From an uncultured Allobaculum sp. (GTDB taxonomy: Bacteria > Bacillota_I > Bacilli_A > Erysipelotrichales > Erysipelotrichaceae): a DNA stretch of 33,396 bases. Position numbers and translations under genes: made by a program. Below are positions 15,823 through 23,659 of the stretch, piece after piece. The first letter of the stretch is position 1. Every line of letters starts with the position of its first letter. The notes under the pieces were generated by a model, which ran no database searches, was not told where the DNA came from, and saw nothing but the letters and a program-made list of their open reading frames with translations. The stretch covers positions 1 to 33,396 of the forward strand of contig CAJTVE010000032.1 of NCBI GenBank assembly GCA_910579655.1, given 5' to 3'.

Positions 15823-16005
15823 TTATTTCAAGCCAGCCTGTTTCATGATGCTGTTGACTGTTCCTTTAGATAAATCGCCAGAATGTTTTGGAACAGTGAC
15901 TTTGCCTGTTTTTACAGGATGTTTGAGTTGGATGTGCGATCCTTGTTGGTCTACTTTTCTCCAACCATCCCTTTCTAAAAGCTTTAAGATTTCTCTGACC
16001 GTCAT
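15823..16005 (-). CDS. hicA: HicA-family toxin (mRNA interferase)
   Basis: A 60-residue double-stranded-RNA-binding-fold toxin: TVREILKLLERDGWRKVDQQGSH with the expected catalytic His24 in GSHIQLKHP, and the closing motif VPKHSGDLSKGTVNSIMKQAGL. It cleaves mRNA in a ribosome-independent way in known members. I use the ATG at 16003-16005, not the GTG one codon before it, since AAGGAGG lies 6 nt upstream. All key residues are intact, so the module looks functional. It borders a strongly AT-rich region, consistent with a mobile or acquired locus. Confidence 0.92.
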   Translation of the reverse strand: MTVREILKLLERDGWRKVDQQGSHIQLKHPVKTGKVTVPKHSGDLSKGTVNSIMKQAGLK

Positions 16006-16023
16006 CACTCTCCTCCTTAATAT

Positions 16024-16052
16024 ACTGTACGCCTTATAATACGCATGTCAAT
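16024..16052 (-). promoter_or_regulatory. Probable hicAB promoter
   Basis: On the minus strand TTGACA (16047-16052) is followed 16 bp later by TACAGT. Between them GCGTA occurs twice, 12 bp apart, and could be the binding site of the HicB ribbon-helix-helix domain. Confidence 0.45.
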
Positions 16053-16622
16053 GGAAACGAAATGGTTTTGGCTGGAGAACACTATGGTAACAGCTAAAAC
16101 GATCACAGTATTTTAGAGGTGGCAATAATCGGGAATCCCTTATTCTTAAGGAACAGTCCCTAAACAAATTGATCATTCAACCGATAAAATTGCCTTCTTT
16201 GCTTATTGGCGCTTTGTTCTCTAAAATGAAGCTACAATCTTTTAATAAATCAAAAAAATAATTAGAATTATATTTTTTGTTTGAGATCAATGCATGCTTT
16301 GTGATCCAATAGTAGATTGATGAAAAATGATCAGTTCATTAACGGTCTGTTCCTAAGCTTAGTAAAACTTAATCGAAAGGGAATTGCGTGAATTTCCTCC
16401 TTTCTAATGCCACGGTTATTTTTTTGGAACCATACAATATAGTTTTAGACAAGGTATTGTTAAGCGTAGATGTGAGTGTGACTTGATGTTGAGCGCATTT
16501 CCATTTTTTTTTGCTAATGGAGAATGTGAACTTCAATCTCATCCACTCATTTATCTATACGCAATTGTTTAAATGGGGATTCGTCATTCACTCTTTTTTT
16601 GATATTGTCCAAAATCTCTTCT
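16053..16622. other. AT-rich intergenic DNA with one coding-like remnant
   Basis: No intact gene is visible in this strongly AT-rich stretch. On the minus strand, about 38 codons between 16663 and 16547 read like the C terminus of a coiled-coil protein (LEETIKKIEENLEEILDNI, then ESPFKQLRIDK and a stop), but there is no start codon and an in-frame stop lies just upstream. It may be a gene relic. A 14-bp sequence at 16448-16461 is repeated at 18257-18270. Confidence 0.4.
16448..16461 (+). repeat. Left copy of a 14-bp direct repeat
   Basis: GACAAGGTATTGTT, identical to 18257-18270; similarity continues as xAGxG after both copies. The two copies bracket the 32-bp array and the AlbA_2 gene. Confidence 0.6.
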
Positions 16623-16799
16623 AAATTTTCCTCTATCTTTTTAATCGTTTCTTCAAGAATGATCTATATTTACAATTTTTTTCTTCATGATAGGGTATAT
16701 CTTTTTAATTGTTGACTCAAGATAGGATCTATCTTTTCAATTGATTCATCAAGATAGGATCTATCTTTTCAATTGATTCATCAAGATAGAGCCTATCTT
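16623..16799. repeat. Six-unit array of 32-bp direct repeats, each with a 17-bp dyad
   Basis: Units begin at 16623, 16655, 16687, 16719, 16751 and 16783, exactly 32 bp apart. The core of the right-hand copies is AAGATAG-GAT-CTATCTT (16719-16735 and 16751-16767, identical) and AAGATAGAGCCTATCTT (16783-16799). The left-hand copies are progressively degenerate. Linkers also match (TTCAATTGATTCATC in the two best). Spacing of about three helical turns puts all dyads on one DNA face. The array ends 169 bp before the start codon of the AlbA_2 gene. It fits a cooperative operator or a centromere/iteron-like site; it has no spacers, so it is not a CRISPR. Confidence 0.85.
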
Positions 16800-16968
16800 A
16801 AAAGTATATATGTTAGGATAGGGATACAAGCATGAAATCAAGGATTGAAACTATCACCAATAATAGTCATGAAAGAATAAATTGGTATATAGAATATCGA
16901 CCAATAGAGTTGATACTAAATGATGGATGCAGATGACAGAGATTACCATCTGTATGGAGGAAGATGGA

Positions 16969-18258
16969 ATGAGTGTTTTAGGAAATAGAAGATCGGAATC
17001 AAGAACATTGGAGTACAAAGAGGCCTTGACAAAATCTTATTTAAAGACTGTTAGTGCGTTTGCCAATTATGATGGAGGATCGGTAATTTTTGGCGTTCAA
17101 GATAATGGTGAAGCAATAGGGATTGAGAATCCTGAACAGCTGCGATTATCTGTGGAAAATCAGATTAACGATAATATTCATCCTCGTCCTCGCTATTTAT
17201 TGGAACAATATGAGGAAGATGGAAAAGTTCTTGTGGAACTGAAAGTCGAAGCTGGTTCACAACCTCCTTATTATTATCAGAAAAAGGCTTATATCCGAAA
17301 CGACACGTCAACCATAGAAGTAAGTGACTACGAGTTCAATGATTTGATTCTAAAAGGCCGAAACCTGACATACGATAAATTGTCCTCTCCCAATCAGGAA
17401 CTGACGTTTAACAAACTTACTGATACTTTTCAAAACGAGACGAATAATGCGCTTTCCACCAACGATCTTCCTGCAATCCTTGGACTCTATACTTCTGGAT
17501 CAGGTTATAACAATGCTGGATTATTGTTCTCAGATCAGAATCATTTTCCGGGAATCAGAATCGTTAAATTTGGAAAAGACGAAAATACAATCTGGCTTCG
17601 ACGCGATCTTGAAAATATCTCCATGATTGAACTGATGGAAAATGCGCTGGATACTTATCGTCAGCAATATCAGCCAGAAAAGATCGAGGGAGCCAAAAGA
17701 ATTACAAAGTCAATGATTCCAGAAGAAAGTTATCGTGAAGCTCTGGCTAACGCGCTTGTTCATCGGAATTGGGCAATTGATTCGCCTATATTAATTAAAA
17801 TGTATCCAGATAAAATTACGATTTCGTCTCCTGGTGTACTTGTAGAGGGAGTACAGCCAGATACCTATCTTAGAGGTGCAATGTCTAAATTCAGAAATCC
17901 GGTTATTGGATGGATTTTTTTAAGACTGGGTTATATCGAAGGACTAAGTACTGGAGTCATGAGAATTAATGCTCCATATGCGAATGCCTACCAAAAACCA
18001 GAGTTTGAGTTCTTGTCTAATGCTTTAGTTATTACTCTTCCGGTACTGAGCGATACACCACACCTTACCAGCGAGCAGAATCAAATTTACCAGCTTTTCA
18101 ATATCAATCGTGAGTTGTCTTTAAAGAAAATTCAAAAGCTGACTGGACTCAGTTCATCTAGCGCAAGAAACAATACCAATTTTTTGGTCCAGAGACACAT
18201 CTTAGAACGGATTGGAGGCGGACCGAAAACCAGGTATCGAAAAAGCACGATGAGATGA
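16969..18258 (+). CDS. AlbA_2 (Schlafen-like) plus HATPase_c_4 domain regulator/ATPase
   Basis: A 429-residue protein. Residues 10-125 are an AlbA_2 domain (ESRTLEYKEAL, FANYDGGSVIFGVQDNGEAIG, YIRNDTSTIEVSD). Residues about 245-355 match the C-terminal ATP-binding helicase-like/HATPase_c_4 region (EESYREALANALVHRNW, then ITISSPG and the glycine-rich GYIEGLSTGVMRI). Residues 365-429 form a winged helix (LSLKKIQKLTGLSSSSARNNTNFL). I start at 16969, which has GGAGG 8 nt upstream; the ATG at 16927 has none. Such proteins are annotated as putative transcriptional regulators and are frequent in mobile and defence regions, but their function is poorly known. The stop codon overlaps the right copy of the 14-bp repeat. 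Confidence 0.88.
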   Translation: MSVLGNRRSESRTLEYKEALTKSYLKTVSAFANYDGGSVIFGVQDNGEAIGIENPEQLRLSVENQINDNIHPRPRYLLEQYEEDGKVLVELKVEAGSQPPYYYQKKAYIRNDTSTIEVSDYEFNDLILKGRNLTYDKLSSPNQELTFNKLTDTFQNETNNALSTNDLPAILGLYTSGSGYNNAGLLFSDQNHFPGIRIVKFGKDENTIWLRRDLENISMIELMENALDTYRQQYQPEKIEGAKRITKSMIPEESYREALANALVHRNWAIDSPILIKMYPDKITISSPGVLVEGVQPDTYLRGAMSKFRNPVIGWIFLRLGYIEGLSTGVMRINAPYANAYQKPEFEFLSNALVITLPVLSDTPHLTSEQNQIYQLFNINRELSLKKIQKLTGLSSSSARNNTNFLVQRHILERIGGGPKTRYRKSTMR

Positions 18259-18270
18259 CAAGGTATTGTT
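18257..18270 (+). repeat. Right copy of the 14-bp direct repeat
   Basis: GACAAGGTATTGTT, identical to 16448-16461. It begins inside the TGA stop of the AlbA_2 gene, so recombination at this site would leave the reading frame intact. Confidence 0.6.
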
Positions 18271-18336
18271 CAGAGTTTTTCTGGCTTGTATATTTTTCTT
18301 TTGAGTCTGGCTGGCGAACTGCGTTCTGGTCATGGA

Positions 18337-19191
18337 TTAATAGCGATAATTCTGGAAAGCGGCTTCGGATTTGAGGCGAAGCTGGGTATTTTCTTCGTAA
18401 TGAAGATTGAAATAGACCAGATAGAGCAGGTTGAGAACATATTGGATACTGAAACGAGCCGCAAACGTGGACAGTTTAAAGCCAGAACTTTCAGTCTGCG
18501 GCAAATCAAGAATCACAGAAGCTTCACTGCTTAACGGGGAGTTGGAGTTTGAGGTCACGACAATCATTTTTACATTGTTTTCCAGCAGGGAAGCAAAGAT
18601 GGATTCAAGTCTTTCAGACAGACCACTGTAGCTGATGAGGATTGCAGCATCCTTTTCGTTGAGCGTCCTGGCCAGAATACTCTGCTCTCCTGGAAGTGGA
18701 GTAAACTGAATGGACTTAGACAATTTCATCATTCGATTCTGAAAGGACAGGGCATCCAGAAAAGAATCTCCAATCGCAAACAGAGCAATTCGGTCGGCTT
18801 TTTCCAGTAAGCCGGCCGCTTTTTCGTAGGCGGCGGCATTCAAAGACTGGTAGGTCATCTGTAAGGTCTGCTGTTCGAGATCGAGCAGGTTGCGGGAGAT
18901 TTCAAAGAAAGAGTCATTTTCAGCGATCGGAAAATCTGGATTGACCAGAGTGGGAAGATCCTGGCCTTTCTGCAAATCAGAAGCCAGCTGGATTTTAAAC
19001 TGGGCATAGCCATTTAGCCCCAGCTTCTGGCATAGCCGGACAACCGTAGAAGGAGAGACAAATGCTGCTTTGGCCAGGGCCTGTACGGACAAAGACAGGA
19101 CTTGCTGGCGATGCTCAAGAATGTAGTCGGCCAGATTTTTTTCGGAAACAGACAGATCCTTTCGAGTGGTGAGCGCTTTTTGCAGGTTCAT
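18337..19191 (-). CDS. RpiR-family regulator with SIS domain
   Basis: A 284-residue transcriptional regulator of sugar-phosphate metabolism type. The N-terminal HTH_6 domain covers about residues 1-75 (LSVSEKNLADYILEH, then ALAKAAFVSPSTVVRLCQKLGLNGYAQFK). The C-terminal SIS phosphosugar-binding domain covers about 115-250 (RIALFAIGDSFLDA, AAILISYSGLSERL, VKMIVVTSNSNSPLS). I place the start at 19191, which has AGGAGG and good spacing; a 33-residue upstream extension lacks these. It is divergent from a Gfo/Idh/MocA oxidoreductase, which it probably controls with a sugar phosphate as ligand; both points are inference. Confidence 0.92.
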   Translation of the reverse strand: MNLQKALTTRKDLSVSEKNLADYILEHRQQVLSLSVQALAKAAFVSPSTVVRLCQKLGLNGYAQFKIQLASDLQKGQDLPTLVNPDFPIAENDSFFEISRNLLDLEQQTLQMTYQSLNAAAYEKAAGLLEKADRIALFAIGDSFLDALSFQNRMMKLSKSIQFTPLPGEQSILARTLNEKDAAILISYSGLSERLESIFASLLENNVKMIVVTSNSNSPLSSEASVILDLPQTESSGFKLSTFAARFSIQYVLNLLYLVYFNLHYEENTQLRLKSEAAFQNYRY

Positions 19192-19494
19192 GAAATCTTC
19201 CTCCTTTTTGAACAGTTCTGAAATATTATTCCATGATTTTGAACCGGCCAGCAGGAAAAATGAGAACGAATTTCCAGAACCCGAAATCACCTTTATTCTT
19301 CAGGATATTGAACTTAGACTGAAATTGTCTTCAAGAAGAAGGTAAAAAATCTGAAAAAACAAAACCGCAAAACCAGAAAGATTGAAGAGGCAAGACGTAC
19401 AAATCAAAATGTCTTCAATCCAGGCGATTCAGACAAAACAGCAGCTCAAAGCAAAGCAATGAACAGACAGGTCTTAAACCTGCAGGAGGAAGAA
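19192..19494. promoter_or_regulatory. Divergent intergenic region, rpiR-type gene / oxidoreductase
   Basis: No gene is seen. TGAAATATTATTCCA at 19219-19233 is an imperfect dyad close to the rpiR-type start and resembles operators of this family, but the match is weak. I cannot point to a convincing -35/-10 pair for either gene. Confidence 0.3.
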
Positions 19495-20463
19495 ATGAAA
19501 CTTGGAATTATGGGCAATGGCTCAATCGTACAGGTCGCATTAAATACCTTCGCGACAATGCCAGAGATGGATGTCAAAGCGATTCTCTGCCGCAAGAAAA
19601 GTGAAGAGCGTACCAGAGATCTGGCCAGAAGCTATGACATCGAGAAAATTTACACCAATATGGATGAATTTCTGGCGGATCCTTCATTTGACACGGTCTA
19701 TGTGGCCGTGGTCAATACGCTTCACTATGAGTATTCGAAACGGGCTTTAGAAGCGGGCAAAAATGTCATCTGTGAAAAGCCATTTGCGACCAGCGGCAAA
19801 GAAACCAGAGAACTGATCGATCTGGCCAAAGAAAAAGGCTGCATGCTGTTTGAGGCAGTGCCAACCCGCTATCAGGATAATTATGCCCTGATTGCTTCAC
19901 TGCTTGACCAGATTGGACCGGTCAAAATGATCCAGGCCAATTACTCTCAATACTCACGCCGCTATGACAAATACAAAAAAGGTGTCGTTTTACCGGCTTT
20001 TGATCCGGCTCAACATGGTGGAGCGTTGTCTGATCTCAATATTTACAACCTGCATTTTGTTGTTGGTCTTTTTGGCCTGCCCAACCAGGCCAGTTACTTT
20101 GCCAACCGAGGATTTAATGGTGTCGATGTCTCTGGTACAGCCGTACTGGATTATGGCTCGTTTAAAGCGGTCCTTTCAGCAGCCAAAGATTCTGCAAGCA
20201 AGCCATTTGTGATTCTTCAGGGCGAAAAGGGAACCATTGAGGTTCATTCCATGCCCAGTGAAGTCAATAGCGTAACGCTGACAATGCATGGCCAGTCAAC
20301 CCAATCTATTGGCGAAGACCAGAATGATCGTTTCAAAGTTCAGTTTGGAAAGATTGACCGTATTTTAGAGGCAAAAGATACCAAGCGCTGCTTTGCGGAC
20401 ATGGAAAAGACTTACAATGTCATGGCTTTAGCGGATGAATTGCGAAGCCAGGTCCTTGAATGA
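19495..20463 (+). CDS. Gfo/Idh/MocA-family NAD(P)-dependent oxidoreductase
   Basis: A 322-residue sugar or polyol dehydrogenase. The Rossmann motif is at the very N terminus (MKLGIMGNGSIVQVAL), the family motif CEKPFATS is at about 93-100 with Lys95, and the C-terminal alpha/beta domain has the usual GGALSDLNIYNLHF stretch near residue 180 in place of the common GGG-LxDxGxH pattern. AGGAGG precedes the ATG by 5 nt; a 12-codon longer frame is disregarded. Substrate cannot be assigned. It leads a short operon with the broken VOC gene (112-nt gap) and lies opposite an RpiR regulator, suggesting sugar metabolism. Confidence 0.9.
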   Translation: MKLGIMGNGSIVQVALNTFATMPEMDVKAILCRKKSEERTRDLARSYDIEKIYTNMDEFLADPSFDTVYVAVVNTLHYEYSKRALEAGKNVICEKPFATSGKETRELIDLAKEKGCMLFEAVPTRYQDNYALIASLLDQIGPVKMIQANYSQYSRRYDKYKKGVVLPAFDPAQHGGALSDLNIYNLHFVVGLFGLPNQASYFANRGFNGVDVSGTAVLDYGSFKAVLSAAKDSASKPFVILQGEKGTIEVHSMPSEVNSVTLTMHGQSTQSIGEDQNDRFKVQFGKIDRILEAKDTKRCFADMEKTYNVMALADELRSQVLE

Positions 20464-20575
20464 ATACAGAATCATCGAAGAGAAATTCGAATCCCAGACC
20501 ATCCGGAACAACAATTCAGCTCCAAGTAATTCAGACCCAAATAATCCAAATAATATGGAAAAGGAGATGCCAATC

Positions 20576-21052
20576 ATGAAATTTGATGCCATCATGCATA
20601 TCTCGTTTTACACCACTCAGCTCGATAAGATGGTGGACTTCTACACAAACGTCTTAGGGGCCTGACAGAAAGTAGTCGTCCGGTACAAAGAATATCTCAG
20701 CCATCCCGAACGAAAGGCAATGTACCAGAAAGCCCTCACCAGTCCCGATGACATTTTCTATACCTATCTGGAACTGGCTCCCGGACAGTTCATTGAACTC
20801 TTTCCGGCCACTCCAGACCAGAAACCACATCGGCCATGGAATGAAGCCGCTGACTATTCACATTTTGCCCTGACTGTCCCGGATATCCATGAAGCCTCCC
20901 GGATTTTGCAGCAAAGAGGTCTGAAACCCGACACAGCGATTTCACAAGGACCGTCGCATACCTACCAACAATGGTTCCATGATCCGGATGGCAATAAATT
21001 TGAACTGATGCAGCTGACCGACCAGTCCTGGCAGGTTACAGGTCATTGTTAG
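20576..21052 (+). pseudogene. VOC (glyoxalase/bleomycin-resistance) family gene with in-frame TGA
   Basis: A continuous frame of 158 codons interrupted once, by TGA at 20663-20665 (codon 30). Before it is a normal VOC N terminus, MKFDAIMHISFYTTQLDKM, then VDFYTNVLGA. After it the same frame continues without a break: QKVVVRYKEYL, then DDIFYTYLELAPGQFIELFPA, YSHFALTVPDI and the metal-site end DPDGNKFELMQL. Ribosome site AAGGAG is intact 9 nt upstream. The simplest reading is a single nonsense mutation (for example CGA to TGA) in a metalloenzyme gene. Internal initiation at the ATG at 20720 would miss the first strand and metal ligand. Recoding is unlikely because other genes here stop at TGA. 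Confidence 0.85.
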
Positions 21053-21407
21053 AAAGGCAGTCTTTGGCAGCCAAGAGAAGCCAGAACAAGGCCAAATTTA
21101 AAGCCAGATTAAACGGAAAAAGAAACCGTGCAAAAATGAAGCGATGCAGAAATGAAGCGGTGTAAAAAATGAAGCAGTGCAGAAAATAGAAGCACCATAA
21201 AAACGAAACAGGGAGGACCTTCAGACCATGATTCAGCATTGAATCAGGCTGATGAGTTCTCTTTTTTTGCTTTGCCTGGATCGGGATTTGGGCTTGTTTG
21301 GTCTATACTATCTGTTCACGGGTTTTGACAGAATCTATTGGTCTTTGATTGGATGGATTGACAGACGACCAGAAAAAGAATCAACATGGAGGAAAGGATG
21401 GCTGACG
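21053..21407. other. Intergenic region before the cellulase, with imperfect tandem repeats
   Basis: No supported gene. It contains the 16-18-bp repeats at 21126-21208 and two TTGACA boxes (21325-21330 and 21358-21363), neither followed by a good -10. An upstream extension of the cellulase frame to 21252 is hydrophobic but lacks a ribosome site. Confidence 0.45.
21126..21208. repeat. Five imperfect tandem repeats of 16-18 bp
   Basis: Consecutive units resembling CRRTGCARAAATGAAG begin at 21126, 21142, 21158, 21175 and 21193; the last is the most divergent. They lie between the VOC gene and the cellulase. Confidence 0.6.
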
Positions 21408-23360
21408 ATGAAAGAAAACAGAAACAATAATCACTTTGAAAAGGACCAATTCCAAAGAAATACAGATGCATCTCCTCGTAAAACGAGTAGACTCAGATGG
21501 AAAAGAGTAAACAAGATCGCCAGAATGGCAGGCGGAATCGCTTTGAGTCTGGCTGCAGCCTGTTGTGGAGTGATGTTTTGGCCCCAGAGCACAATGGCGA
21601 AAGAAAGTGGAATCGATATGTACCGTTTGTATAATCCGAATTCAGGAGAGCACTTCTATACGGCTTCGGGCGGTGAGCGGGACTCATTGATCCATGTCGG
21701 CTGGCAATATGAAGGAACCGGCTGGGTGGCTGTCGAAAAGGGAGATCCCGTGTATCGGCTGTATAACCCGAATGCGGGGGATCACCACTATACGCTCAAT
21801 TCAGCTGAACGCGATATGCTTGTTGACTGTGGGTGGAAAGCAGAAGGTGTCGGCTGGTATTCGGATCCAGCGAAAACCCTGCCCGTCTATCGGGAGTACA
21901 ACCCCAATGCGATCAGCGGCGCTCATAACTACACGACTGATCTCAATGAACATGAGCATCTGATTGATCTGGGCTGGCGCAACGAAAATATTGGCTGGTA
22001 CGCACTTGCACCAGGAAAAGCGGTGGTCTGTCAGGGACTGAGCCAGCTGCATGTTTCAGGGACAGATCTGCTGGATGAAAACAACCGGAAAGTCGTGCTG
22101 CAGGGCTACAGCACATTTGGACTGAACTATGCTCCCCAGTATGTGGATGAATCCGTTTTTCGCTTTCTGAAAAACGAAATGCACTCGCAAATCATCCGTC
22201 TGGCTTTATACACGGAAGAATATGGCGGCTACTGCAATGGCGGCAATCAGGCGCAGCTTGAAGCACTGATTGATAAAGGGGTTCAGGCCGCAAAGGCAAC
22301 GGGCCAGTACGTGATTATCGACTGGCATATTCTTTCTGATGGCAATCCCAATACGCATCTGGAAGAAGCAAAAGCTTTCTTTGCGAAAATGAGCGCTCGT
22401 TATAAAAACGAAAAGCATGTCATTTATGAAATCTGCAATGAACCCAATGGCGTCAGCTGGGATCAGATCCGCTCGTATGCCCAACAGGTGATCCCAGTCA
22501 TCCGGGCCAATGATCCAAAGGGGATCATTCTGGTCGGGACTCCAACCTGGAGCCAGGATGTAGATATTGCCGCCAGCAACCCGTTGACAGGCGTGACCAA
22601 TGTGATGTATACGCTCCACTTCTATGCAGCCACGCATAAAGAGGGCATCCGTGACAAACTGAAAACAGCCCATGCCAAAGGCCTGCCAGTTTTTGTCAGT
22701 GAATTTGGTATCAGCTCTGCTGATGGCAATGGATCTTTGGATGAAGCTTCCGGCAATGCCTGGATGTCGCTGTTGAATGAATATGGAATCAGCCGCGTTG
22801 GCTGGGCGGTGAACAATAAAGCCGAAGCCTCTTCCTTATTCTTGCCAGGCACCTCTACTGCTTTGAGCCTGAATGATCTGAGTCCTTCGGGCCGCTGGTT
22901 TGAAGAGACCTATCAGAAAAATTACAAACCACTACCGGGTATTTGTCCTGCTCCAGACCAGGGGCAGGATGCACCGTCCAATCCATCCACGCCGACAACA
23001 CCAAATACTCCACCCACTCAGCCGTCCGATCCATCCCAGAGTACAACCACTTCGGGATCGCTTCGGCAGACAGTGACGCTCAAAAACCACTGGACAAGCA
23101 ACGACCAGAACTTCTGGCAATATGAAATCCAGTTGACTAATATGTCAAGTACATCACTTTCTGACTGGACGGCAGCTGTGACCTGGAATCAGCCGGTTAC
23201 TATTGACCAGAGCTGGAATGGACAGTACTCAATAAATGGTTCTACATTGACGATTCGACCGGTTCCCTATAATGGAACGATTGCACCTGGACAGAGTCTT
23301 ACTGATCTTGGCATCATCGTCAAAACGCCGGCTTCTTCCAAAAATCTGAGTATCCAATAA
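21408..23360 (+). CDS. Secreted GH5 cellulase with N-terminal DUF5648 repeats and C-terminal CBM2
   Basis: A 650-residue extracellular endoglucanase-like enzyme. A long basic N region precedes a signal core (residues about 39-58) with likely cleavage after STMA (64). Residues 68-200 hold three DUF5648-type repeats (MYRLYNPNSGEHFYT, VYRLYNPNAGDHHYT, VYREYNPNAISGAHNYT, each ending in GW). Residues about 210-505 are a GH5 barrel resembling subfamily 2: IIDWH (303-307), acid/base Glu345 in EICNEPN, LHFYAAT (403-409) and nucleophile Glu432 in SEFG. A Pro/Thr/Ser linker (about 515-550) leads to a CBM2 cellulose-binding domain (553-650) with its conserved Trp residues. AAGGA lies 9 nt before the ATG; a 52-codon longer frame is not used. 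Confidence 0.93.
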   Translation: MKENRNNNHFEKDQFQRNTDASPRKTSRLRWKRVNKIARMAGGIALSLAAACCGVMFWPQSTMAKESGIDMYRLYNPNSGEHFYTASGGERDSLIHVGWQYEGTGWVAVEKGDPVYRLYNPNAGDHHYTLNSAERDMLVDCGWKAEGVGWYSDPAKTLPVYREYNPNAISGAHNYTTDLNEHEHLIDLGWRNENIGWYALAPGKAVVCQGLSQLHVSGTDLLDENNRKVVLQGYSTFGLNYAPQYVDESVFRFLKNEMHSQIIRLALYTEEYGGYCNGGNQAQLEALIDKGVQAAKATGQYVIIDWHILSDGNPNTHLEEAKAFFAKMSARYKNEKHVIYEICNEPNGVSWDQIRSYAQQVIPVIRANDPKGIILVGTPTWSQDVDIAASNPLTGVTNVMYTLHFYAATHKEGIRDKLKTAHAKGLPVFVSEFGISSADGNGSLDEASGNAWMSLLNEYGISRVGWAVNNKAEASSLFLPGTSTALSLNDLSPSGRWFEETYQKNYKPLPGICPAPDQGQDAPSNPSTPTTPNTPPTQPSDPSQSTTTSGSLRQTVTLKNHWTSNDQNFWQYEIQLTNMSSTSLSDWTAAVTWNQPVTIDQSWNGQYSINGSTLTIRPVPYNGTIAPGQSLTDLGIIVKTPASSKNLSIQ

Positions 23361-23527
23361 GCCGAAGAACATCTACAAAAGAACATCTATAAAACAGATT
23401 GAATATTTGCCTGATGAATATCCGCGGTTTAAAAAGAACTCTTTTTCCTTATGACCTAAGAAAATATTTTTCTGGTCCGAATCCGAATATTCTGATGCTT
23501 TATCGCCATTCAACTGAGGCCTGAAAC

Positions 23528-23541
23528 CTGGCAATTGCCAG
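23528..23541. promoter_or_regulatory. 14-bp perfect palindrome
   Basis: CTGGCAATTGCCAG, flanked on both sides by the direct repeat GAAACC/GAAACC. It lies in the cellulase 3' region; it may be a protein-binding site or a mRNA stem. Confidence 0.4.
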
Positions 23542-23583
23542 AAACCGGGGCTTGTGAGAAAAACAGGGAATTGAAAAGTCTAT

Positions 23584-23620
23584 AAAAACCATGCCAGTCA
23601 GTTGAGCGGCATGGTTTTTT
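23584..23620. terminator. Bidirectional terminator after the cellulase
   Basis: AAAAACCATGCC (23584-23595) pairs perfectly with GGCATGGTTTTT; the 12-nt loop lies between, and T runs exist on both strands. It separates the cellulase from the leftward Fic remnant. Confidence 0.88.
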
Positions 23621-23659
23621 GAATTTAGGAGAGTGGGGATCAAGACGGTCTTTGAGCAG

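Noticed and set aside
16623..16799. CRISPR array
   Set aside because: The repeats are contiguous 32-bp units without unique spacers and no cas gene is near.
20663..20665. Selenocysteine or alternative decoding of TGA in the VOC gene
   Set aside because: Several neighbouring genes end normally at TGA, and no SECIS-like hairpin was apparent directly after the codon.
21252..21407. Upstream start for the cellulase
   Set aside because: The extension has no ribosome site and would place a second hydrophobic stretch before the real signal peptide; the ATG at 21408 has AAGGA.
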